Source of the DNA: Babesia bovis T2Bo
Lineage: Eukaryota > Apicomplexa > Aconoidasida > Piroplasmida > Babesiidae
Assembly: GCF_000165395.2 (NCBI RefSeq)
Contig: NW_026261571.1
Location: 830,501 to 894,500 of the forward strand
Reading direction: 5' to 3'
DNA length: 64,000 nucleotides
Shown: positions 52,481 through 63,610 of the stretch, piece after piece
How the letters are laid out: every line of letters starts with the position of its first letter
How positions within the stretch are numbered: the first letter of the stretch is position 1
Program-made: the position numbers and the translations under genes
The notes under the pieces: generated by a model
Seen by the model: the letters and a program-made list of their open reading frames with translations, nothing else
What the model was told of the DNA's origin: nothing
Databases searched by the model: none

Positions 52481-54616
52481 ATGTTTCACATTTTGGACAC
52501 CAATGACACGGTTGAAGAAATCCAAGTTGCCTGTGACCGTTTCAAGTATGTTTTCATAATAAATCGGTTATCAATTTATAGATCCACATTCCCAAGTTTT
52601 GAATTGCATAAGGGAAGGCTGCTTCGGGATTTATTTAATAGTATAAGAACAAAGAGTTCATTAACGCTTCATAAACTAGAACTTTTGAAGTGTATGTTAC
52701 AGGGTTTTGAAAATGCTGCTGTAGAAGAAGCTATCTACCATTCAATGAACTGCTGTGACAAGATAGAGGAAGCAACCCTTCTTTTGGTTATATTTAACTC
52801 TATATTAATTACCCCGAACAATCATGTTTTGCCACCTATTACGACTCTACATAATCTCTATAAGGAGAGCCATGTGGATCCTAATGATGCAATATTATCG
52901 TTTAAAAGAAAAATGTACAGGGAAGAGATTAATCGTATAATTGATATTCAAATTAAAAATCACTGTAGAATTAACGCGAGATGGCAAGGAGAATCTAGTG
53001 TTCTGGGTTCGGAAAAAAGAGGTGACGATCTGATACACGGTTCAATGTCACACTCTAATACTCCACTCCATGTTTCAGCTGAAGGTGAAAATCCCTCATC
53101 TTTTGCTGTAGATGTAAATAAATTGTCTATTTTCTTGGACGAAGTGATAAGATCGGAACCACCAAATTCCGGATGGGATCTTTTACTTCTTGATAAAACT
53201 GAATGTTACAAGTTCTATAGAGATGCCCTGGATAAAAAATTAGCGTTTATCCGGGATGAGTCTGTCAGTTCTCATGAAAATAGTTTTAAAAAACAAGAAG
53301 GAACACCAAAACTAACGATGTTAGCTTCTTCGCGTCAACACCAATTGCAACATGTTTGTCAATGTGTTATGATGTGGGAAACGAAGCAAATTGATAACAT
53401 CCAACGTATGAACGATTTGTTAACTTTAGGTTCGAATATCAACTATAGATCTGTTCTCCCCTTGCAGAAAGCAAATGAAGATGTAGTACAATCCCTTTGT
53501 CGAGATGTTTACATTGATCCCGACGATAACCCCGATTACGATCCTCCTGATAGTAACGTTTCCGGTAAAATGATGCGACAGATGATCCATAGTAAATGCG
53601 AAAACAAACGTTCGTTCGTTCCTACCGATTTGGAGACCAGAAAGGATGAGCTAGAAAAGTTAGCTAAGGATTTTGAGCCCTATGACCACTTAACGCCGGA
53701 GGAGTTGTCTGATGTTTTTTTAAAGAATACTAAAAAGGAGTATGAACTAGCGGTGGCTACATATAAAAGACGTATCAGGAACAGAAGTGTAGAGGATTAT
53801 GAAGAAAAACGTGAATTGGAAGCAGGCATTAGAGACCTAGAGGTAGAAGAGGTGGCGAAACGCAAGAGGCCGGATGGGAATATGGTATCAGATGTGTACA
53901 ATAAAACCAGAGGTGAATGCCTCACAGAATTGTTGTATTTTATATCTCTCTTGGAACATTTACAATGGCATTTCTTCGCTTCCGTTAATCTGCCAATGGA
54001 ATCTTTGGTTGATGTCAAGGAAATAGGGTATTCACCTACAAATCCTAGAGTGCCAGGTATAAAGTTTGGTGATCCTCTATGTGCAGAAGGATCTATCCAT
54101 TCTAAGTACTTCTTGTCAGAACGTGGTGGAGCCTCGATTGTCAGAAAGTGTCTTACCGTTGGAGGCTTACATAATACCAAAGCTGACGCGAAACAGGGCA
54201 ATCAACTTTTATTATTTGGTGACGATCCTTTATTTTTTGTCAAGGATCAAGAAATGTTACAACATATGTTACAATGTGGTATTGGACTAGAGATTCATTC
54301 TAAGGTTCCAGGATTTGTTTTGCCTTCAGAGCCGACAGAATTTCAAAAGGATACTTCCTATTACCGACTTAGCACAACACAGCCGCAATGTCTAATTATA
54401 TGCTCTAACTGCGGGTATAATATTTTCTCACATTCCATTAAAACTCACGACGGAGAAAAACTTGATGGAAGGGAATATGACATTCTGGCATCAAATGATG
54501 ATGCCAAGTGTCCAAGTTGTAACGGGTCTGTCAATATAAATCATGAATATTGGATAACGGGTTCAAGAGGCTATTGTTATGAACCGTATCCAACACCCAT
54601 TGCAGATGAACTATAA
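52481..54616 (+). CDS. Unknown protein with C-terminal zinc-ribbon-like motif
   Basis: Exons 52481-52545 and 52582-54616 give 699 residues; the 36-nt intron (52546-52581) has no in-frame stop, so retention would simply add 12 residues. The N-terminal ~150 residues are helical. An acidic linker and a coiled, charged region around 425-490 (ETRKDELEKLAKDFEPYDHL) follow. The last ~70 residues hold CSNCGYNIF and CPSCNGSV, a pair of CxxC knuckles suggesting a zinc ribbon. No family recognised; nuclear or chromatin function would be guesswork. Confidence 0.8.
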   Translation: MFHILDTNDTVEEIQVACDRFKYVFIINRLSIYRSTFPSFELHKGRLLRDLFNSIRTKSSLTLHKLELLKCMLQGFENAAVEEAIYHSMNCCDKIEEATLLLVIFNSILITPNNHVLPPITTLHNLYKESHVDPNDAILSFKRKMYREEINRIIDIQIKNHCRINARWQGESSVLGSEKRGDDLIHGSMSHSNTPLHVSAEGENPSSFAVDVNKLSIFLDEVIRSEPPNSGWDLLLLDKTECYKFYRDALDKKLAFIRDESVSSHENSFKKQEGTPKLTMLASSRQHQLQHVCQCVMMWETKQIDNIQRMNDLLTLGSNINYRSVLPLQKANEDVVQSLCRDVYIDPDDNPDYDPPDSNVSGKMMRQMIHSKCENKRSFVPTDLETRKDELEKLAKDFEPYDHLTPEELSDVFLKNTKKEYELAVATYKRRIRNRSVEDYEEKRELEAGIRDLEVEEVAKRKRPDGNMVSDVYNKTRGECLTELLYFISLLEHLQWHFFASVNLPMESLVDVKEIGYSPTNPRVPGIKFGDPLCAEGSIHSKYFLSERGGASIVRKCLTVGGLHNTKADAKQGNQLLLFGDDPLFFVKDQEMLQHMLQCGIGLEIHSKVPGFVLPSEPTEFQKDTSYYRLSTTQPQCLIICSNCGYNIFSHSIKTHDGEKLDGREYDILASNDDAKCPSCNGSVNINHEYWITGSRGYCYEPYPTPIADEL

Positions 54617-54764
54617 TGAAAATAATTGTTATATTCAAAAAATCCTTTTCGTAATTACTAACGGTTTATACGTTTGAAGCCTAATAGGCAACGAATCATG
54701 AGTGCCACATTACGCAGAATTATGCGCTGCGGGAGCAATTCCAACCTGTAAATCATGAAATAAC

Positions 54765-56567
54765 CTAAGCATCACGAACCATCGACTTAGATCCGTTGCT
54801 ACCTCTATGATAAACCGTCAAGTAATGCCTCATGAATGCATTGGATCCAACAATAAAAGCATTTCCAAACTCTGACGGTACGTCGAGTTGCATATATGCT
54901 GGCAGACAGCGACCATTGCTGCTTAGCATGTACTGATGCGGTTCAAGCTTTATATGCTCTCCACCCTAGTAAATATATATAACTTTATGGTAAAACTTAC
55001 TATCACATAGGTAATGGTCGGGTAGACTTCGTAGTCATCACACGTCTAAGAATCATATGAAATTCCAGTGCCACATACCTTAATCTTGAAATGTGATATA
55101 AAACGATCAAAATAACTGCTGGGAACCGTATTGAGTGAAGTACCGGAATCAAAAATTAAATATGATGATTCTCCGTCGCAACATAGCTTTTCATCTCCCA
55201 CATATAGTGCATCTAATTTCACTTCCCAATAGTGTTCACGAACTACGGGAAACATTTTGATCTTTCCTGTATAATACTGAGGATCCACTCCTCCTAGCAT
55301 CAGCTTTGAGTCCTAACGTCAGTCATTTTTTGATAACTTCCAACTACCTTATCGTTATTGCTTATGTAAAATGCAAATTCCTTGTGCTTCATATTTCTTA
55401 ACAAAGCCATGTGATCAAATATTGGCATTCCGGGTATACTACTCATCTCTGGAAATGCCAAACCAACTATGCCTTCAAAGTTAATCTTCTACACAGAATT
55501 TAATGGATGGTGAATTTGATAATCAATAGGTTGTAACACGCTCAATCAGATGTATTATTTACACGCTTTATTCAAGTCTGCTTTTTAAACATACGTTGAA
55601 TATATTGGATATTTGGGTTCCAGAATTCTCTGAATCCACAACAGCTAGTGCTTGCTTTGGAACGACGGTTTCTCCTATGGTTACGGTATCCAGAGCAGGG
55701 TACCCTTCAATTTCACCAGTACCGAACTAAAAGGTATTGATCATTCGTCATACGTAAGACAATATTTTATTATATTCAACGTACCTTCACATGTATCCTA
55801 ACTGGGTTCTTCAGCCGTTCAAAAGTAGATGAGACTGAAGTATTATAGCGAGCAACTTTCAGACACGATGGATCTTTGCAGTCGTATCCCACTACCCATA
55901 AGTTTCTGCTCATTTTTACTTTGTATAACTTTAAAACATACGTGCTTCCTGTGTCAAATATAGGATGTACAATTTGTGGAGGGGTGCCTATCATGATTTC
56001 CCCAATATAAAGGCTCTGTATCAAATTATATATTAAACAGCCATGGTACGCTTATGCATTCAGGTATTTAAAGTTAGGTAACAACATACGTCTTTCGTTT
56101 CCTTGATGGGTATATATTTCCCATATTCTGATCTGCTGAGCATGCTTAAACTTTTAGGATTCGATCTTCTCATGAGTTTTAAAGCATTTTGACTGACGTG
56201 ACTTCCACTGTAACCAATTGATCCGAAAGATCCTTCACTCCTTCTCGCAAAAGAAATTTTACCTCTCCTGAAAGCATTGTGATTATCCTCGGCCATTTGC
56301 AATGCAGACAGCCCATCAGCTCTATTGTACCGCTTTAAAGTTATAGAATGCTGTTGCTTTATGTATACATATCATGTTGCTCACCTCTGATGCGTTTCCG
56401 TGATGTAAACAGATGTCTTCGTCATCGTAGTATGGACTAATGTGTTGATTGTTGCTGTTATGATCAACGCAGATATCTGTCTGGCGTTCCATATCAGCTT
56501 TCGCATATCTGGATACCAGCCAAATTGCTGTTGTACCAGCTATATATTTCACATTCCAAATATTCAT
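54765..56567 (-). CDS. Pepsin-family aspartic protease (plasmepsin-like), nine exons
   Basis: Exons 56567-56385, 56332-56090, 56015-55942, 55905-55785, 55726-55595, 55488-55348, 55312-55079, 55045-55001 and 54965-54765 join to 457 residues. Two catalytic aspartates are intact: IFDTGSTNLWVV (split by an intron inside the motif) and LIFDSGTSLNTVPS. FEGIVGLAFPEMS is also typical. A hydrophobic segment near residue 8-20 (YIAGTTAIWLVSR) serves as signal or anchor, followed by a ~100-residue basic prosegment. There is no extra cysteine-rich insert, so it is not the ER protease plasmepsin V type. Which piroplasm ASP paralogue it is I cannot say. Confidence 0.9.
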
Positions 56568-57646
56568 CTTTGATTAGTTGGTACGTATTTCATGGCATGC
56601 TCAAACTCACTGTCCATATGATGATCAGGAACGCATTAAATGTTAACAGGGAAATACGTTTTCATAAAGCAAAATATGTGAAACAGATCGGCATCATGGT
56701 CATGTTTGACTTTCTGAAATGTGCTAAATATAGTTACATTTAATCCGCCCTTATAATGACCAATGAAATAAATTTACAACGTAATTGTATCAATGTTGCT
56801 CCATATCATAACAGCGTGCCCTCAATGATCTTTGAATCGTTTGTGTTACTCATACCCAGTACCATAGTACCTTTAGAACCCAAAGGCGATGCAATACAAC
56901 AACACTGCCACAAACAAGTTTTTTATTTATTCATGGGATTAGTATTAGTGGGAGTGATCATCGAACTAAAAAACTTTAAACGGCATGTTGCATTAATCGG
57001 ACCTTAATTTTAAAGCCTATGAATCATCAATTGATTTAATCTGAACCCCAACAATAATGTTAGATTCCAATTATTATCTCAAATTTACTGTATCAATATG
57101 TGAGTCGTTTTATCAAGGCATCCGTGGTGGAAGAACGGAGTCTCGTGCACTGCTGCGCATATGTAATCACCAAGGTACCTATCATTGTTACCATTTGGCA
57201 TGATATGTATCTAAGATCCTTTAATATACATGTTTATAATGTGCTGAATTTTAACTCCTATGGATTGTCCCAATGTGTAATAGAAGACATGTGATAGTGG
57301 CTATTCCAAACGTCGCTAATTATTCCATGATGTTTCGAATGATTCATACACATTTCAGTAATAGTCAATTATTATTTGTTTAATAAAAAATAGTTTACAG
57401 TTTGATGGGTATGGGTTGTTTGTATCTCTATATTCTTATCCGATTCATTCTTCACGGCACCACATCCGTCACTGGTCCTATGTTAACATAAAATGGGCAA
57501 TGTGAACTATTCATATAAAATACACAATGTGTCTAATAAAATGTATAACTTATACGGTAGATTTGTGATGTTTTGTTAACATGGTTTTCTATGTTGCGAA
57601 TTGTAATGATTGATTCAATCGATTTCATTTTGGACTTTGTTCCATA
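56568..57646. other. Intergenic, no gene resolved
   Basis: 1.08 kb upstream of the aspartic protease. Short plus-strand frames (56756-57007, with a possible membrane span; 57100-57294, no ATG) are unsupported. Exons of a small intron-rich gene could hide here; I could not join any. Confidence 0.4.
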
Positions 57647-58614
57647 TTAACGACGTTTGTATAAACAAGGTAATAAAACATCACTTATTTTGCTGTATAT
57701 ATCTCCTGGTATAGTTTTTTGTTTGGTTTGTAGCCTAAATTGGAAAAAGGTAAAAATGTCATTTTCCTGTTTTCGTTATTAAATGGTTCGTTAAACTGAC
57801 ATCATGTTCCATTTCTTCTTCGTTATTGTATCCGATAAGGTTAAAGAAATCGTTAAATTTATTAATGTCCGTAAAACGGCTAGAAACTTCAACAATCTTC
57901 AATATACCCCTGTGAAGCTAAATACGGCAATTATATTTCTAACCCGACTTTCAAACATCGCGTAGCTTCCCGAATGAATAATGGCCAATCTTTTCCCATC
58001 AAACTAAGGCAAAACAAACATATATCGAGCGAATTGTCGTCCAGCGGCACCTATAGCAATGTTGCAATGTATATAGCAACTCTGACCTTCGATATGTTAC
58101 AAGACGTAATAAAAGAGTTACCCGCGATTAAGTCAAATGAATGTACTTTCCTGTTATCTAAATACAAATTATATATACTGTAATCACCTATTTATAAATG
58201 TTTGAGCTATTCGTGCTTCGCCGCACCCAAAATCTCCAATGCTGTAAATTCATATAATCCTTCGCGTTACCAACACCTGGTCATCTTCAATTCCTTCCAA
58301 CCAAACCAATATTTTGTTCAAAGGATCGATCGGCCATTTTTCCACTTGCTCCCTGTAGCCTTCATGATACTGAAGTTCAACATATCCATTCAGTTTTGCA
58401 TACATACTATTTTAAATAAAGTGGGATTTCGCTGATAATAGGAGTAATTATCTCTGCTATGAGATGTATAGAGTCTCTCATTTAGCGTGCGGAATCTGGA
58501 ACCGCTTAAGCGTTTCTTCGCGCATTGCAGGCTAAATTCACGGTTGTTTTTAAAAGGTAGCAAGTTACGTTTCTTTGTGCTTGTTCCCCTTTTTTTACTA
58601 ATTTTAGCTTCCAT
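57647..58614 (-). CDS. RRP8-type nucleolar rRNA methyltransferase, seven exons
   Basis: Makes m1A in large-subunit rRNA in yeast (RRP8). Exons 58614-58408, 58369-58275, 58241-58188, 58150-58087, 58050-57944, 57909-57801 and 57766-57647 join to 251 residues. Diagnostic strings in order: LSGSRFRTLNERLY, QVEKWPIDPLN, the SAM loop IGDFGCGEARIA, VHSFDL, VPLDDNSLDICLFCLSLMG, EATRCLKVGGILKIVEVSSR and NDIFTFFQF. Short basic Lys/Arg N-terminus fits nucleolar location. All splice ends are GT..AG and 34-48 nt. No single long frame shows the gene, which is why it is easy to miss. Confidence 0.9.
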
Positions 58615-59608
58615 TTTTTGTTAAGAATAAAGACTCATAACCATCGCACATTACTAAGTGTGTGGTTGCGTAAGGCATTATGACATAAATCCAAAGTCCA
58701 CCATTTGTTTGAACAAATGAATGTAATGTGTACATATGATGTGGTTAATAACGTGGCAGCTGCTCGGCGGTTCAAACGTTGCCATATGAGCATATATACG
58801 CTTCAGAGTCCATTATTTGTTCACTATCGTACTAGCCCAGTGCTCATTATTCGGAATGTTTGTCCTTTTAAAAATCGATATTTATAATCTTACGTTGGAC
58901 TATTTTTTCGGGAGGATTTATGAGGAATCTTATCAAGTTGTACATATGCAGCTCCCCAGGGCGTAGGAAGTGTGCATTGACCTTTTATATACACACTGTT
59001 GATTTATATTGTTTCTTTTCATCACAGTGCCTATGTCATCATCAAACAATATGGTACAAATGGCGCATATATATTTTATATGTGTGCTCTTTAAATTATT
59101 TTGAGCTATCTTATGTTCTGATTATATAATATTGTGTACAACTTGTATCGCAACCATCTTTTCGCCATGTTTAATGCGAATTACGTATGGTTATGTACTA
59201 ACAGATGGTTTAGGTGTGTATTGTTTTATGCAATGTAAGTAGAAGCGTGACATAAGATTAGATGCAAACAGGTGAACGCATTTAACCATCGAAGTAAAAA
59301 TTATGCTGCTATGATCGAATGTCACATACAAAACTAATGAATATGCGGTTAACATCAATGTGGCGAGATGAGTATCCTATATAAGTGCCTAACGGGTAAC
59401 TTGGTGCTAACATTGATATTTTTGTCCTCTGGAGTCAGGTTATGCTTTAGTGTATAAACATTTTTGAACTAAAGAACTGTGTTACGGATAGATGTACTAG
59501 AAGATAACTGCCGTATTTACTTTTACGAGATTAAGCTTTTTGATGCATATATTTCATATTCCTACTAACAGCAATACTGGTATAACGCCATGTTAAACAT
59601 CCTATCAT
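58615..59608. other. Intergenic before the VESA genes
   Basis: About 1 kb, AT-rich, no gene supported. It separates conserved housekeeping genes from the variable-antigen pair and is the likely edge of the variable locus. Confidence 0.45.
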
Positions 59609-62600
59609 CTACGCTGTGGATTCACTGCTCACATTTGGCACCCGTCGAACCCCCGTCATCACCTTATACCACATACATTGCCACTGGTGTTCTCCACCCC
59701 GTAACCAATGCGACCTCATATGAGTCCAGTCCAGTGGCCATATGGCTCCAAATGCAAGGTATAGTACCGCTACTAGCCAGGCTACCGTGAGGACAAAGAT
59801 CCAGGGGAGCCGTATGTCGTATTGGAGTTGGCCGACTTGGGAGAGGAGTTCTGTCAGGGGATGCTTGTTGTCCTGGTCCTGCTGAGAGGCGGCCTGCTTG
59901 TTCTTGTCAATCACTACAGCAAGACTGTCCAAGAATTGATGACAACGTCTAGGATTCTTCGTGTCTGTAATACTATAATCCCCCTCTCTGCTTCCATCCT
60001 TCTGTTCATACCCCTCCAGATTGAATGGGTTACCGTAGCTGAAGCCATGTCTATACAATACCGGTAGTACCCCGGTACATGATACGATTGATTGGCATCC
60101 ACACTGTCCACTACCCTGTCCGTGCTCACCCTTCTTGCACTTATTGGGGTCACATTCTCTACAGCCACGGCATTCAATCTGTTGGAATGCACTAGCAAGT
60201 GACTTTAGACCACCTTCAAGGGCATCTGATAGGTATAGTACCCATGAGAGGTATGTTCCACCGAAAGTGGCACTCACTGCGGTATAAAGCTCACCGGTTA
60301 GGGGGGATACGTAGTGGTTACTGTCAGTGAGTGTTGAGAGGGAAGTGTTGGTGGGAGTGGCACTACTGTCCTTCTCGCCTTTAATACCTATTAGTGCTTT
60401 ACCGACTTTGTCCTGGTATGGTGCCTCCCCTGTCTTTGGTATCCACTCTATCTTCTTTACTTCATCCCTTAACCCAGAGGCACACCAGCCGCAAAAGTAC
60501 TTATCTTCTCCTTTATTAGAGGGGTCTTTGATATGCTCACACGTCTTTTTCTGTCCACTCTTAGTCTCTCCTTCCTCTTTATTTCCTACACCACCCCTAA
60601 AGAACCCGAATACATCACCCAGTACCTGTGGTGTTGTGGCACTGAGTTCTGCTGTTACCCTCACCAATGTATAAACACACGATTGCATCATATTCTCGTT
60701 ACTGAAGAAGTACAGGATGCCATAAAGGCGTTGGCCGGTTTGGGTGATTCCTTGCTGGAATTGCCCTCTGAAACCCATTGGCAATGGACAGCACTGGCCG
60801 GAACCACCACAGTGTCCCAAGTGGGATGCAGCGGGTGGATAGACTGTGTCTTTGTCTGTGTCATTGTTTCGTACTACCTCACAACTAAACCCTGGTAACC
60901 GATCCTCAAGGAATGCCTGGAGGGGGGAGGGGACACCAGTGGTAGTGGGTTGGAGGCAGGTAGGACACTGTGTGAATCTGGATGGTTGGCCACACTTCTT
61001 GGAGTGTTGGTCACATGCACTGCACTTGGCAGAGTTGCATATATCTTTGATCTGTTCTATGGCATGAATAAATTGTTTAGAGGCCCAATCCAATAGTTCA
61101 CGTGTCGTGCCATATGCATCCTTTCCCTTCTGTTTCATCTCATCGATTGCCTTGTCTATTGCCTCAGGGACTTCCTCTTTCAATATTTTCAATACCTCCC
61201 GTATCTTGTGGACGCCCTCACTTATCGCGTTCTTACCAGGATCGACATTTGTCACATCACTTTGAGCCTTACCTATTGCATCCACTACATTCTTCAGTAT
61301 TCCACCACCACCACCATTCGTCGTCAGCTTCTCTAGTGCCTTCTTAGCCTTCTCTAGTTTCCCCTTAGCCGTATCTAGTGCCCCCTTAGCCTTCTCCAGT
61401 TCTCTCTTCACCCCCTGTATAGCCTTCTTCTCCTTCCCTTCCAATGCCTCCTGGGCATTACCCAATTGTACCACTACTTCACCAATCCTCTGCAGTAATT
61501 CCTTTAGTGCTCCGGGAAGATCCCCTGATGTCCCCTTGAGCACTGTTTTTAAATCCCCATTTACCTTCTCTACCCTTTTTTTCCTATCATGTTCCATGGG
61601 GCTACACCCCAGGCACATCCAGCTAATTACCCCCTTCCCAAGCACTCCACTACCATACCTACACTCACGCCATTTCCCTCCTAGAGCCACCTTCACGGCA
61701 CATTGCTTCCTAAGGAAATAGAGTTGATAGAACAGAGCCCTAATGTAGTGAACCACCTGGTTGTATGCTTGAATGGGCACAGTGGGATAGGTGAAGTGGC
61801 ACTCAGTGTTAGCATAGAGGGCATGGATAGGAGGTTCTGTACTGCTGTCAGTGCCTTTGAGTCCACCCTGGATACCTATGAGGACCAGTGGGCAGTACTG
61901 AGTCACTGCTTGGAAGTGGGCAAACAGGTTGAATACATCAACGGTAATGGGATGGGGGCGTTTATCTTGGTAGAACTTGAGTTGTTGCTGTTCAGTGTCA
62001 CATTCATCGGGCTTCTTGAGTACCTCTTCTAGTCTTTTCTTGGCATAGTGTAGCGTATCCTTATATGCCTGACTATAGGGCAATGCACTTAGCCAGTATA
62101 GGATCTCACGGATGGTCTTGGGATTATTAGGGGTAGTGGGAATAGTCTTCTTTTGTAATCCAGTAAAGTAGGCACATGATAGTATGTAGAGTTTGAAGAG
62201 GGCACCTCGTTTGTGCTGGTTAGTATCAGTGTCACTATAACTAGTGCCATTAGGAAAGACATCAGCTTGATCAGTGTTGAATGAATCCCTATGTATAGTA
62301 TGTACAAATCCGGGATAGTTCATGCCGAAAGGAGCTCTGGCGGTATTACCATTGATGTCATTAACATCACCACTATCACTAAGGCCTTTAGGCTCCAGGA
62401 ATCCCAAGAAAAACTTATCCCTAAGTCCATCCCATATGACCTTGTCAAGTCTATTCTTTGGCCCAGCGTTATTAAGCATATCCCTAGGAAACCCTAAGGC
62501 CTGTAGCCATTGTGATAGGGTACCGTCATCCAGACCGGTACCATCCAGGATGTGGTTATTCCAATATGGGCTACCTTTTGCATACTTGCCTGTCCAATAC

Positions 62601-63354
62601 ATATAGGTAAGTCCACTCCAGATGAGACATACTGACCCTAGGAGGATACGGGCGCATTTGGATCTATTACTGGATGTACTGAGTTTTTCCCAGGTGACTA
62701 TGTTATCATTCTTCCGTGAATCATTGTTATTTGAGTATGCAGACTTGTAGCTTTTCTTGTAACAGGAATGGGTACATTTGTCTCCTTCACACTTCTGACA
62801 CCCCCTACCTAGGTGGTGTCCGTTGTGTTCTTTGTCCGCATCGGTCACATTCCATTTCATACATTTACATTTGTCGCACGGCGTGTTCTTCTGTACATCC
62901 TTGAGATATTGGCAGTCAGTGCCACTTAGGCCATGATGTTCCTTATTACCCTTCTTGCACGCACTACTGCCCTTCCAACACTTATCTATCTTACTCCACC
63001 CAACGAGTGCACTGAGTACCTGTGCCAACTGGTCTATATAGGTCCGTACCACGGAAGTACCACCTAGTCCCTGTACCAGGGAGAATAGTCCATGGAGGTG
63101 TTCCTTCACTTTGTCACTGTTGGCACCTTTGCTGGTGTCAGTGCCTTCCTTAACATCACCCTCATAACCTATAGGACACCATGAGGTACTGTATACCAGT
63201 AGTGGTACTAGGTAGTACTACTCTAGTACTGGTTACTTACCATTGTACTCCAGTTGTACTGACTGCAGTAGGTCAGTCACTGCCGCGGCCAGGCCACATA
63301 TGCATTCTGTACAGGGGTGAGCCAATATACTACTGGGCGCCAAAGGCGCCCTCT
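59609..63354 (-). pseudogene. VESA1 alpha-type variant erythrocyte surface antigen, 5' end truncated
   Basis: Babesia antigen exported to the red-cell surface for cytoadhesion and antigenic variation. The main exon runs from 63188 to 59609 without a break. It shows the family's layout: conserved GYEGD and VQGLGGTSVVRTYIDQL near the start, several cysteine-rich patches (CDKCKCMKW, later CRECDPNKC), a coiled-coil in the middle (encoded about 61310-61560), one membrane span near the end (about 59735-59815, WIFVLTVAWLVAVLYLAFG) and a short cytoplasmic tail. A 48-nt intron (63236-63189) joins it to a short upstream piece (63354-63237, ...GLAAAVTDLLQSVQLEY). That piece has no ATG and begins right after an in-frame TAG, so the normal first exon seems lost. 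Likely a silent donor copy. Confidence 0.75.
63335..63351. repeat. Perfect GC-rich palindrome with 3-base loop
   Basis: GGGCGCC (63335-63341), AAA, GGCGCCC (63345-63351): a 7-bp perfect hairpin in AT-rich surroundings, between the two head-to-head VESA copies. Such inverted repeats are described between divergent ves genes. Confidence 0.6.
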
Positions 63355-63610
63355 ATTATATATGGCGCGCATAGTATATGTAGTATATAGGATCCAATCA
63401 TTTGTATTCCTCAACAGTACTCCATTGTATGATCTTGTTGTTATGTGGAATACTACTAGTAATGTTGACTTTATTATTGAGTCATTGATGTGGTAATGTG
63501 ATATCCCGGTGGTAACGATGATTTTGTTATTGAATCCAATCCTAGTAATAGTAGGATAGTAGGTACAGCAGTATAGGTAGTACTCCTATAGTACTACTAG
63601 TAGTATACAG
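63355..63610. promoter_or_regulatory. Spacer between head-to-head VESA copies
   Basis: Rich in short GTACTA/TAGTAC repeats, ending with an intron acceptor at 63610. No start codon with a VESA first exon was found on either strand. If functional it would be the bidirectional promoter of the pair. Confidence 0.45.

Noticed and set aside
57974..58435. Plus-strand frames 57974-58183 and 58202-58435
   Set aside because: They are antisense to RRP8 exons and introns.
58741..58800. tRNA-like GGTTCAAAC string
   Set aside because: No acceptor stem or anticodon arm can be folded around it.
60327..62606. Several plus-strand frames of 60-120 codons
   Set aside because: Antisense shadows of the VESA exon.
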